Shown: in pieces, positions 37,614-44,965 of the stretch | Layout: each line of letters begins with the position of its first letter | Position numbering within the stretch: the stretch's first letter is position 1 | Assembly (NCBI GenBank): GCA_009774765.1 | Contig: VSOK01000009.1 | Span: 1 to 64,000, forward strand | DNA length: 64,000 nucleotides | From: Bacteroidales bacterium | GTDB lineage: Bacteria > Bacteroidota > Bacteroidia > Bacteroidales > UBA932 | Direction: 5' to 3' | Notes under the pieces: model-generated | Told to the model about the DNA's origin: nothing | Databases searched by the model: none | What the model saw: only the letters and a program-made list of their open reading frames with translations | Position numbers and translations under genes: made by a program

Positions 37614-37982
37614 ATGAGAAAATTTTTTGTTTTATTGGCAGGAATGGTTCTATTCCTTGCTTCCTCTTTAACTTTTATTTATGTGAAAGGAGAAAATGAT
37701 TCTGTGAACGATTTACTATCAGCAAATGTTGATGCTTTGGCTGATGATGAGCCAGGAGGAAAGCTTGATACAAATTATAAACGGATTGACTCTAAGTGTG
37801 AAATCTTTGTATCAGCGGGAACGCAAATTAATCTCTTTGGAGTAGGGGTAATAACTGCTAAAGCTGATGGTACAATTGCTATCGATGGAAAGGTTGTCTG
37901 TGAATCTAAAGGTAATTCAACATGCCGTCCTGTTGAATGCTCTGATTTGTATAGTGTTATACTGCACGGAGGAGAGCGATGA
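37614..37982 (+). CDS. NVEAL-type secreted peptide
   Basis: 122 residues from the ATG at 37614 (MRKFFVLLAGMVLFLASSLT); an in-frame ATG at 37572 gives a less regular signal. After the hydrophobic signal the sequence reads LLSANVDALADDEPGG, a variant of the NVEAL(A) motif that defines a Pfam family of small Bacteroidales secreted proteins of unknown function. The mature part has four Cys (CEIF, VVCES, STCRPVEC). Its stop overlaps the start of the following propeller gene (ATGA), so peptide and propeller are translationally coupled. It is longer than the others in this locus. A small hairpin GCCAT..ATGGC at 37562-37576 lies just upstream. Confidence 0.7.
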   Translation: MRKFFVLLAGMVLFLASSLTFIYVKGENDSVNDLLSANVDALADDEPGGKLDTNYKRIDSKCEIFVSAGTQINLFGVGVITAKADGTIAIDGKVVCESKGNSTCRPVECSDLYSVILHGGER

Positions 37983-39103
37983 GAAAATTTCCATATTTTT
38001 CTTTTGTACTTGGTCTGGTTGTCATATCATGTGTCAGCCAGACCAAGAATGAACCTAATGTTCAGGGGATATCGGTTGATATAAACAAACAGGCTGATAT
38101 TAGCGAGTTCGTGTCATCGTTTGACGGTTATGTCTGTCTTGAGACGAATGAAGACTGTTTGGTTGATGGAATCCGGAAACTGAAGATGGTTGGTGATACT
38201 ATTTATATTGCCGATGGCACAAAGATTACGATGTTCAGTCGTAGTGATGGTTCTTATCTCGGTAAGATACATAAGCAGGGACGTGGGCCAGGGGAATATA
38301 TTACATTGACTGATTTTGACGTGCTTGACTCCAGATTGTATGTGTTGTCCAGTGTTGATCGCGAAATCATTGTGTACAATAGTTTCGGCGATGTTCTGAG
38401 AACGATCAATACCGGCGAAGGATTCAACAGCCTATCTGTCGTAGATGAAGACAATATCTGGCTTTATTCTTCTGATAGTAATGACAGCATGTATAATTTC
38501 ATTCTGATTGGTCCGAATGCTGGCGTAAAAGCAAAGTATGATCCGTACCCAACGAACCTGAGTTATATAATTGAAGACATTACATTCTGCGGTTCTGATT
38601 CGGATACATTGTATGTCGCCCAATATTATGACAACATCGTGTATTCCTTGCATCATGACGGTTATGTTCCGTTATACCGTTTCGATATGAACCTACGGAA
38701 TGTCGTATCTCAAGAAGAGCTGTCGGCAATACCTTTGAGTGAATTGCACAAGACTTATAAATATAAGGAATCGTTTCGTAGTATAATGCATATAGACAGA
38801 AGCGGTCACACGTTATTTGCTGAGACCTTGTGCTTTCTTGACGGTCTGGCATTGAAGACCTGTCTTGTCAAAGCCGACATAGAAACCGGAGTGTCCAATT
38901 TTTATATCTGCAGCAATGACGTTGATGAGCGATTTCCGTTGTTTGATCTATCTAACGTGATAGGGTACGATGGTAAGGTATTGATTTCATATCTTACTGC
39001 ATTCTCAGCTAAAAAATATGGAAAAAAATATAAGATAGGCAATCTCGCCGACATATCCGAATACGACAATCCGGTCATAGTTTTTCATACTTTGAATTAT
39101 TAA
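37979..39103 (+). CDS. 6-bladed beta-propeller lipoprotein, copy 2
   Basis: 374-residue lipoprotein (MRKFPYFSFVLGLVVISC), paralog of 36188-37315. Same GRGPGEYITLTDFDV motif and blade pattern. The C-terminal segment from LHKTYKYKESFRSIM onward differs from copy 1 by only one or two residues over more than 110, while the first 240 residues differ more and start with different linkers. Overlaps the upstream peptide gene by 4 nt and is followed after 3 nt by an intact thioredoxin-like gene. Confidence 0.83.
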   Translation: MRKFPYFSFVLGLVVISCVSQTKNEPNVQGISVDINKQADISEFVSSFDGYVCLETNEDCLVDGIRKLKMVGDTIYIADGTKITMFSRSDGSYLGKIHKQGRGPGEYITLTDFDVLDSRLYVLSSVDREIIVYNSFGDVLRTINTGEGFNSLSVVDEDNIWLYSSDSNDSMYNFILIGPNAGVKAKYDPYPTNLSYIIEDITFCGSDSDTLYVAQYYDNIVYSLHHDGYVPLYRFDMNLRNVVSQEELSAIPLSELHKTYKYKESFRSIMHIDRSGHTLFAETLCFLDGLALKTCLVKADIETGVSNFYICSNDVDERFPLFDLSNVIGYDGKVLISYLTAFSAKKYGKKYKIGNLADISEYDNPVIVFHTLNY

Positions 39104-39106
39104 GCT

Positions 39107-39688
39107 ATGAACAGGTATCTATTCGGAATCCTTATTATGTTATCGTCTTTGTCGGTTTCTTGCTCGAACAGCCAAAATGATATGAAAGATGCTGTTGTGG
39201 CATTTCGTCAGAAGCAGATAATATTACCGGAAGAACTGGTCAAGGTGGAAAGCCGGAACATTTCCACCGTGAAACCGGAGAAGTCCGACTTGCAGATGAT
39301 TATTTATTATGACTCGTTGGAGTGTAGCTCCTGTAAAGTGTCCCATCTGAAAGAGATGCAATATCTTTATGAACTTTCTGACAAATTACCTATGTTGGAG
39401 GTTTATACGATTTTTTCTCCACGACAGCAGGAATATGACCAAACAATGGTTGATTTGATGATGTTGAATTATCCTTATCCTATATATGTGGACAAGGTTG
39501 GTTCTTTTCAAAGGAATAATCATGATTTACCTAAAGACAAACGTTTTCATAGTTTTCTTTTAGATAAGACTGGTCATCCGGTTTTTGTCGGCAACCCGAC
39601 GGCAAGCGATAAACTTTGGGACCTGTTCCTGAAAGTCCTGGATAACCTTCAGGAAAATGATGGAGTCTATATAGATGTTTTGAAATAA
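39107..39688 (+). CDS. Thioredoxin-like lipoprotein
   Basis: 193-residue lipoprotein (MNRYLFGILIMLSSLSVSC, Cys19). A thioredoxin-like fold is suggested by the DLQMIIYYDSLECSSCKVSHL segment, with a CxxC site at C73-C76 after a beta strand, and by the C-terminal FLLDKTGHPVFVGNPTAS, typical of the last strands of AhpC/TSA-like domains in Bacteroidota. It would act on the periplasmic face as a disulfide oxidoreductase. The neighbouring secreted peptides contain several Cys, so their disulfides are a plausible target; this is inference. It lies 3 nt after propeller copy 2 and 5 nt before the membrane protein gene. Confidence 0.75.
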   Translation: MNRYLFGILIMLSSLSVSCSNSQNDMKDAVVAFRQKQIILPEELVKVESRNISTVKPEKSDLQMIIYYDSLECSSCKVSHLKEMQYLYELSDKLPMLEVYTIFSPRQQEYDQTMVDLMMLNYPYPIYVDKVGSFQRNNHDLPKDKRFHSFLLDKTGHPVFVGNPTASDKLWDLFLKVLDNLQENDGVYIDVLK

Positions 39689-39693
39689 ACTCT

Positions 39694-41601
39694 TTGAGAC
39701 AATTAAAAAACATAATTCTATTAATTGTATGGACGGTTGCGGCTGTTGCAATTGTCCATACAATTATTCTCGTGTCTAAGCCTGTAGAATTAATGCATTA
39801 TACTACTGCAGGTCTATTGGAGAGCGCTGCGTGCCTGTTGATACCGACTATAATAATATTATTGGTAGAACAGAAAGTTATAGAATTGAGCTGTGTAGAT
39901 ATCTTTCTTGTCTCTATAATGGTGCTTTATTGTATATCGGCGTCCGTTAATAATCAATATGTTTCAAACTTTTGGATGCAGGAAATCTTTCCGTATGCTA
40001 TCATGTATATATCCTTTAAGATTCTTTTCAGTATAAGGAGAAGATTGGTAAGCTGGTTTGTATTTATCATATTTTGTATTTGGGGGATTTATGAAAGTGC
40101 TTTAGGTTTGAGACAGATTTTCGGCGGTGTACCTTCTGGACATGAATCTTTTGTCTTGACAGGCAGTTTTACTAATCCAGGACCATACGGTGGATTTATA
40201 GCTTTTATTATGACTGTTTTAGTCGGATACTTGATTGAACATGGGAAAAGTGTTAATGTTATATGTCGGCCTGTTATTGATGGGATTCGTACTGTTGGAT
40301 TGAAGCGATTGACTAGTAGTTATTATGCCGCATGGTGTATGTTTAGGTTCTTGCCTATAGTTTTATCTGCAATTGCGGTGATTTTATGCAGTGTGGTGTT
40401 ACCTGCCTCAATGAGCCGTGCCGGTTGGTTGGCATTTGCTTGTGGCTTAATGCTTTGTCTTATACGTAAAACAGGCATTATCAAGTATATGTTAAGTCAT
40501 AAAGCAATATCTGCCATTATGTTGATTACCATATTGTCCGCTGTCGCGACGATATTTATGATGAAGAAAGATTCAGCAATCGGAAGATTCCATATCTGGA
40601 ATATGGAGGCAAAGGCAATAATTGAAACTCCGTTTATCGGTACTGGACCAGGTACTGTTCTTGGGCAATACGCAAAGATTCAAGAAAATTATTTTAAGGA
40701 AAACGAGTGTTCTCAAAAAATTGTAAATGTTGCAGGTGCACCATCGTATGCATTCAACGAATATCTTAAAATAGGCATGGAGACAGGAATTGCAGGCACA
40801 TTACTGGCTTTGTGTGTCGTTGTTCTTGCAATTATACGGCTTTTACGCTCGAATGGCATATTCGGTTATGGGCTTGTGGCAATATCGGTTTTTGCATTTT
40901 TTTCTTATCCTTTAAGTGTAGCACAGTTTTCTGTATGTATAGTTATCATACTTGCGTTGTCAAGTTGCTGTGATTCTGAAGTGCTTAAGTTACAAAAGAA
41001 AAAAAATACATCTGTATTATGCAATTCATTGCTGACGATTTTTGTCATTGGTCTTGTGCTATTTGGAATAATTGATTTATATAAAGTTTATAAATCACGG
41101 GAAAAGGCATCTGATGATTGGCGGATGGCAAGGCAATGGACTCTTATGAAAAAGTATGATTGTGCTGCAGAAGAATTGGAGGTGTTATATCCGTACCTAT
41201 TCTGGAATTATCAGTATCTTTATGAATATGGATATGCTTTGCATAGGGCTGGTATGTATGAAAAAAGCAATGTAATCTTTACGGAAGGTACTTTGATATC
41301 CGCTGATCCTATGTTTCACAATATGATGGGAAAAAACTATAAAGAGATGGGGGATTACACCAATGCTGAGCGTGAATTCCTGAAGGCTCATCATATAGTT
41401 CCTTCCCGATTATATCCTCTGGTGCTGTTAATGGAGATGTATATGGATGTCGGACAGCTGGGAAAGGCCAAGGAAATCGGCGATAAAGTGCTGTTGATGC
41501 CGGTCAATAAAAAGAATGGAACTATGATAGAACTTAGAAGGCGGGTTGAAGGTAATATGGAAAAACTTGTAAGTCTGAAGAATTATGGAGCGGATAACTA
41601 A
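39694..41601 (+). CDS. O-antigen-ligase-like membrane protein with TPR tail
   Basis: 635 residues from a TTG at 39694, the only start that keeps the first membrane helix (MRQLKNIILLIVWTVAAVA). About ten to twelve hydrophobic helices occupy residues 1 to about 465. Wzy/WaaL-like features are FTNPGPYGGFIAF, SMSRAGWLAFACG and the GTGPGTVLGQY loop followed by AFNEYLKIGMETGI. A C-terminal soluble part of about 160 residues contains TPR-like repeats (ALHRAGMYEKSNVIFTEGTLI, YKEMGDYTNAEREFLKAHHIV) and ends in EKLVSLKNYGADN. WaaL-like proteins transfer glycans or other groups to acceptors; with peptides as neighbours the acceptor may be a protein. The gene is markedly AT-rich. The last 42 bases recur exactly at 44924-44965. 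Confidence 0.8.
   Translation: MRQLKNIILLIVWTVAAVAIVHTIILVSKPVELMHYTTAGLLESAACLLIPTIIILLVEQKVIELSCVDIFLVSIMVLYCISASVNNQYVSNFWMQEIFPYAIMYISFKILFSIRRRLVSWFVFIIFCIWGIYESALGLRQIFGGVPSGHESFVLTGSFTNPGPYGGFIAFIMTVLVGYLIEHGKSVNVICRPVIDGIRTVGLKRLTSSYYAAWCMFRFLPIVLSAIAVILCSVVLPASMSRAGWLAFACGLMLCLIRKTGIIKYMLSHKAISAIMLITILSAVATIFMMKKDSAIGRFHIWNMEAKAIIETPFIGTGPGTVLGQYAKIQENYFKENECSQKIVNVAGAPSYAFNEYLKIGMETGIAGTLLALCVVVLAIIRLLRSNGIFGYGLVAISVFAFFSYPLSVAQFSVCIVIILALSSCCDSEVLKLQKKKNTSVLCNSLLTIFVIGLVLFGIIDLYKVYKSREKASDDWRMARQWTLMKKYDCAAEELEVLYPYLFWNYQYLYEYGYALHRAGMYEKSNVIFTEGTLISADPMFHNMMGKNYKEMGDYTNAEREFLKAHHIVPSRLYPLVLLMEMYMDVGQLGKAKEIGDKVLLMPVNKKNGTMIELRRRVEGNMEKLVSLKNYGADN
41560..41601 (+). repeat. 42-bp direct repeat, copy A
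   Basis: Identical to 44924-44965. It encodes the end of the TPR protein (KLVSLKNYGADN) and, in another frame, the first codons of the signal peptidase gene (ATG 41585, MERITN). In this copy that second frame ends after nine codons at 41614, so it is a ghost start of the signal peptidase gene. Confidence 0.85.
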
Positions 41602-41668
41602 TCTTCTCGAGTAATCAACCTTCCTCATTCTGTTAAGGTTTCAGTGGCTTGGATTATAATTTATTAAT

Positions 41669-41909
41669 ATGAAGAAAAAAATATATAATAGTAATATTTA
41701 CAATACTTACTTTGACGAGTTTGCTCCTTTTTACAAAATCTCAAGATAAATCTTTATTGAATGCAAATGTTGAAGCATTGTCGATGTCAGACGGTTCAAA
41801 TCAAGCGGATTGTATGGATTGTGAAAATAGTTACTGTATTTTTGATAATAGCTTTGGGATTTTTATGTTTTTTGAATATTCCCAAGGACGACTGTTTATT
41901 TCAATCTAA
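41669..41909 (+). pseudogene. NVEAL-type peptide gene with frameshift at A7
   Basis: From the ATG at 41669 the frame ends early after 26 codons with no signal character. Removing one A from the A7 tract 41675-41681 gives MKKKYIIVIFTILTLTSLLL, a clear signal peptide, continuing into SLLNANVEALSMSDGSNQA and a Cys-rich segment DCMDCENSYC, open to the stop at 41907-41909. So a single-base insertion in a homopolymer separates start from motif. This could be inactivation, reversible slippage or an assembly error. Its 3' part overlaps the start of the next peptide frame. Confidence 0.6.
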
Positions 41910-42060
41910 TGTAGAAGCATTAAGTTACGGTGAGATGGGGGTACCAGTTGACTGCCTTCCTGTAAATTTTGATGTTAAATGCTCTTTTACAATGAAATTT
42001 ATTGATGGTACATATCATGTTTATAGTATAAATAATGCAATTCGTTATTATCAGAAATAG
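41821..42060 (+). CDS. NVEAL-type secreted peptide, GTG start
   Basis: 79 residues from a GTG at 41821: MKIVTVFLIIALGFLCFLNI is a signal-like segment, then DDCLFQSNVEALSYGEMGVP carries the NVEAL motif, followed by VDC and VKC cysteines. No ATG precedes the signal in frame. It overlaps the 3' part of the frameshifted peptide gene in another frame, which suggests a fusion of two originally separate peptide genes. Its stop lies 1 nt before the ATG of the TolB-like propeller gene, keeping the peptide-then-propeller order. Confidence 0.55.
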   Translation: MKIVTVFLIIALGFLCFLNIPKDDCLFQSNVEALSYGEMGVPVDCLPVNFDVKCSFTMKFIDGTYHVYSINNAIRYYQK

Positions 42061-42061
42061 T

Positions 42062-43120
42062 ATGCGGAAGTGTATTTTAATATTATTGTTGTTTTGGTTG
42101 ACAGCATGTTCTGAACATAAATTGCTGAAGCGGGAGATTACTGACAGGATTGAAGGGATTACCCTGGCTGCAGACGACTTTATCGGAAGCGGATTTATCG
42201 GCGTTAATGATAACCTGTTGCTTTTCCAGTCTTATGATCCGGACTCTTTGGCTGTTGCATACAGCATAGATGGGGATGCGCTGAATCTCTGTGGCCATTT
42301 TCTGCTGAAAGGCCGCGGCCCGAAAGAATTTGACCAGCCATATTGCTGGATGTCACAGAATGACGTGCATATTATAAATTGTGAAGGATATTGTAGTCTT
42401 GAAAGCCTCAGGACCGGCGTAGTGGATACATCCGCAATATGTGCAGAGTTTCATATAGATTCACGACAGGATATCAAATGGGTCAACCCTTTTTATTTTG
42501 GCGGCGATTTCATTGTCCTGGAAGACGGCAAGGTTATGGTGCTTGGAGACAGGTTCGGCGAGAAAAATCTTCTTTCCATAATTGATGTTGAGAAAAAGAT
42601 TGTGACCCCTTTGGGGTATTGGATAGAAGACGGCTATGATGGTCCAGTCTTGCCTAAGCAATCCATATATCTTAGCAATTCTAAAATCTATATGAACGGT
42701 AATAAACTTTTGTATGCTTGTGGGGAGGGACGCTATCTGGAACTGCTGACTTTGGATGGAGATACTATTGTAGGACGGTCGGCGATATACGATACCTATC
42801 CCGAATATGAAAGCGACCGTAATCAGATGAATTACAGAATCCATCGGAACAATTACCGTGGAATGAGGGTGTTTGCAACGGATGCCTATATCTATGTGCG
42901 TTTGGTCCCTTTGCGGTCTCCTCATGAAAAGTTTAAAGGATATCCGTGGTATTATTTTGATGAAGTGGAGGTGTATGACTGGGATGGAAATTTCATCAAA
43001 AATTATCAGACGGATACACCTTTTTATGCTATGGCTGTTACTCCGGATGATAAATGTCTTTACACATTGACTCATGATTTGTCCACAAATGAGACTATTT
43101 TATGCCGGTATTGTTTGTAA
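42062..43120 (+). CDS. TolB-like 6-bladed propeller lipoprotein (BF3164 type)
   Basis: 352 residues from the ATG at 42062, which begins a lipoprotein signal (MRKCILILLLFWLTAC); the frame is open a little further upstream. The body has propeller-blade strands and the KGRGPKEFDQPY motif, the counterpart of GRGPGEY in the other propellers here, and resembles Bacteroidales TolB-like/BF3164 family lipoproteins. C-terminal blades include VEVYDWDGNFIKNYQ and AVTPDDKCLYTLTHD. Function of the family is unknown to me. It is flanked by NVEAL-type peptide genes on both sides. Confidence 0.75.
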   Translation: MRKCILILLLFWLTACSEHKLLKREITDRIEGITLAADDFIGSGFIGVNDNLLLFQSYDPDSLAVAYSIDGDALNLCGHFLLKGRGPKEFDQPYCWMSQNDVHIINCEGYCSLESLRTGVVDTSAICAEFHIDSRQDIKWVNPFYFGGDFIVLEDGKVMVLGDRFGEKNLLSIIDVEKKIVTPLGYWIEDGYDGPVLPKQSIYLSNSKIYMNGNKLLYACGEGRYLELLTLDGDTIVGRSAIYDTYPEYESDRNQMNYRIHRNNYRGMRVFATDAYIYVRLVPLRSPHEKFKGYPWYYFDEVEVYDWDGNFIKNYQTDTPFYAMAVTPDDKCLYTLTHDLSTNETILCRYCL

Positions 43121-43140
43121 AGTTTAATTTTTGTTCAACA

Positions 43141-43410
43141 ATGAAAAAATTAATCATTCTGGCATCGTCCTTCGTGCTGACCGCGTCTGCAGCGACCGCT
43201 GCGTATGTCTGCTCTCAGAAATCCTCCGACCTCTTTGAGGCGAATGTCGCAGCTCTGACAAGAGGGGAATACGATTACAAGGATGGATTTCCATATTCAT
43301 TTCAATGTAATGTTAGTTTAGGTGGTTTAAAAAGATGTAAAGTTACTGTGATTACGTGCCAAGGTGGTGGTTCAGGATGTAACGAACGAAAATGTCCTAT
43401 GCATGGTTAA
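43141..43410 (+). CDS. NVEAL-type secreted peptide
   Basis: 89 residues from the ATG at 43141. Signal MKKLIILASSFVLTASAATA, then SDLFEANVAALTRGEYDY, a variant of the NVEAL motif, then a mature part with Cys in FQCNVS, RCKV, ITCQGGGSGC and RKCPMHG. The pattern of short signal, motif immediately after it, and a Cys-rich tail is that of the family. The 20 bases encoding DLFEANV recur at 44525-44544. It is 20 nt after the TolB-like gene and 7-13 nt before the next propeller gene. Confidence 0.72.
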   Translation: MKKLIILASSFVLTASAATAAYVCSQKSSDLFEANVAALTRGEYDYKDGFPYSFQCNVSLGGLKRCKVTVITCQGGGSGCNERKCPMHG

Positions 43411-43423
43411 TAAAGAAATGCCG

Positions 43424-44521
43424 ATGAAAATAAAGAACTATTTATTAATTATTCTTACGATTCTTGTTCAGGGGTGTGCCTCTGAACAAGATATTAAATT
43501 TGACAGTATTTGGGTTTACAATGCGGATGCAGTACAGCCCAAGGCTCCTGATTTTGTAGAAAGTGTGTCTTACCTTTTGCTGGAATCGAATAAGGAATCA
43601 ATGTTTAAAGGTATAGATAAAATTCTTTTTGAAAATCAGTTTATCTATATCGCAGATTACAGATTGAAAAAAATTATAGCTTATAATCAGGATGGTGCAG
43701 TCAGATTTGTATTGGACCGTTTCGGACGCGGACCGGGTGAGTATTTAGACATTAAAAGTTTTGCCGTTAACGGTAGCGAATTGTATATTTTAGATAATTT
43801 TAATAGAAAGATATTTATATATGATAGCCTTACCGGGAATTTCAAAAATTCAGTAAACATCAATTTTATTGCCTGGGATATGGCTGCATTTGAAAACGGG
43901 GATTTTATTTTCGCCTTTTCCCCAATGAAGGGAGGTGAATTGAATCAGCAGCAGATTGCAGGCCGTGTCTTTATTACAGATAATAATTTTAATGTTAAAA
44001 AATCTTTTTTTGACTATGAACCTGGGGACTATGATATAATAGGTCAATTGAGATATTTTTCCACCTATGGGGAGATGTTGGTATATAGCTCAATATATTT
44101 TGATGGTTATGCTGTGTTTGACAGATATAATTCTGATATCCGTGAAATTGTAAGGATTGAATTTGACAATCCGATACCGAGTCGATTCGGTAAAGATGAT
44201 TCAATATTGGATGACGGGTATGACTATATGAGTTCCGTTCCTATTATGTGCAAGGATTACTCAATAATAGAAGTATCATCAGGTGAATATGTTGATAATT
44301 TACTTTATGATGCCAAATCGAGAGAGTTTGCTAAAAATCCGGAATCCGGACGGAAATATCTTTATTGTCCGATAAGTAGCATCGGAGACTTTTTTGTCAG
44401 CTATATAGATATGGCAGTTTACGATGAATTGGTGGCAATCGGGTTTGATAAGGCAGAAGATGATGTGGAGGTGCATTTGTCAGCAGGAAATCCGGTATTA
44501 CTTTTTTATAAAATGAAATAG
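43424..44521 (+). CDS. 6-bladed beta-propeller lipoprotein, copy 3
   Basis: 365 residues from the ATG at 43424 (MKIKNYLLIILTILVQGC); ATG 43418 is nearly as good. Divergent from copies 1 and 2 but with the same landmark, FGRGPGEYLDIKSFAVNG, and blades such as ELYILDNFNRKIFIYD and IYIADYRLKKIIAYNQDG. Lipid-anchored, ligand unknown. Follows the NVEAL peptide gene closely. Immediately after its stop the same frame reads PDLFEANVEALT, the beginning of another, decayed peptide gene. Confidence 0.8.
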   Translation: MKIKNYLLIILTILVQGCASEQDIKFDSIWVYNADAVQPKAPDFVESVSYLLLESNKESMFKGIDKILFENQFIYIADYRLKKIIAYNQDGAVRFVLDRFGRGPGEYLDIKSFAVNGSELYILDNFNRKIFIYDSLTGNFKNSVNINFIAWDMAAFENGDFIFAFSPMKGGELNQQQIAGRVFITDNNFNVKKSFFDYEPGDYDIIGQLRYFSTYGEMLVYSSIYFDGYAVFDRYNSDIREIVRIEFDNPIPSRFGKDDSILDDGYDYMSSVPIMCKDYSIIEVSSGEYVDNLLYDAKSREFAKNPESGRKYLYCPISSIGDFFVSYIDMAVYDELVAIGFDKAEDDVEVHLSAGNPVLLFYKMK

Positions 44522-44965
44522 CCTGACCTCTTTGAGGCGAATGTGGAGGCTTTGACAAAAATGAAAACCAAGTTGTTATTGCTGATGGACAATATGATTT
44601 CCAACGGTGTGAGTACATGGAGTAGCATATCGTGCCGTTCGCGTATGGCGTGCGGTGGGGATGGACATAGCCCTGCTGTGCCTTGGCGTGCTCTATGCCG
44701 TTTCCGCTGCCTTGAGGCACTCGGTGACCGTGACGGAGCGGAAAAGGAATACCTGACGGCTCATTATATGGTGCCATACAGGCTTTATCCCCTGACTCTG
44801 CTGATGGATATGTACATATCATCCGGCAGGCCCGGGGATGCGGTCAGAACCGGAGAGACGATACTTGCGATGCCTGTAAATGAAAGGCATCCGGCGATGT
44901 CCAAGATGAATAGGGAAACCGAAGAAAAACTTGTAAGTCTGAAGAATTATGGAGCGGATAACTAA
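44522..44965 (+). pseudogene. Fused remnants: NVEAL peptide and TPR membrane protein tail
   Basis: A composite frame. Bases 44522-44560 encode PDLFEANVEALTKMKT, an NVEAL-type peptide fragment without its signal. In another frame, about 44655-44710 reads a hydrophobic stretch (MDIALLCLGVLYAVSAAL) like the last helix of the O-antigen-ligase-like protein. From about 44716 the open frame matches that protein's TPR end (AEKEYLTAHYMVPYRLYPLTL, then EEKLVSLKNYGADN). It is therefore the wreck of a second copy of the peptide and ligase/TPR genes, with the first part of the ligase gene deleted. Confidence 0.7.
44924..44965 (+). repeat. 42-bp direct repeat, copy B
   Basis: Identical to 41560-41601. Here the embedded ATG at 44949 opens the full signal peptidase gene. 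The two copies bracket about 3.3 kb carrying peptide and propeller genes. Confidence 0.85.
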
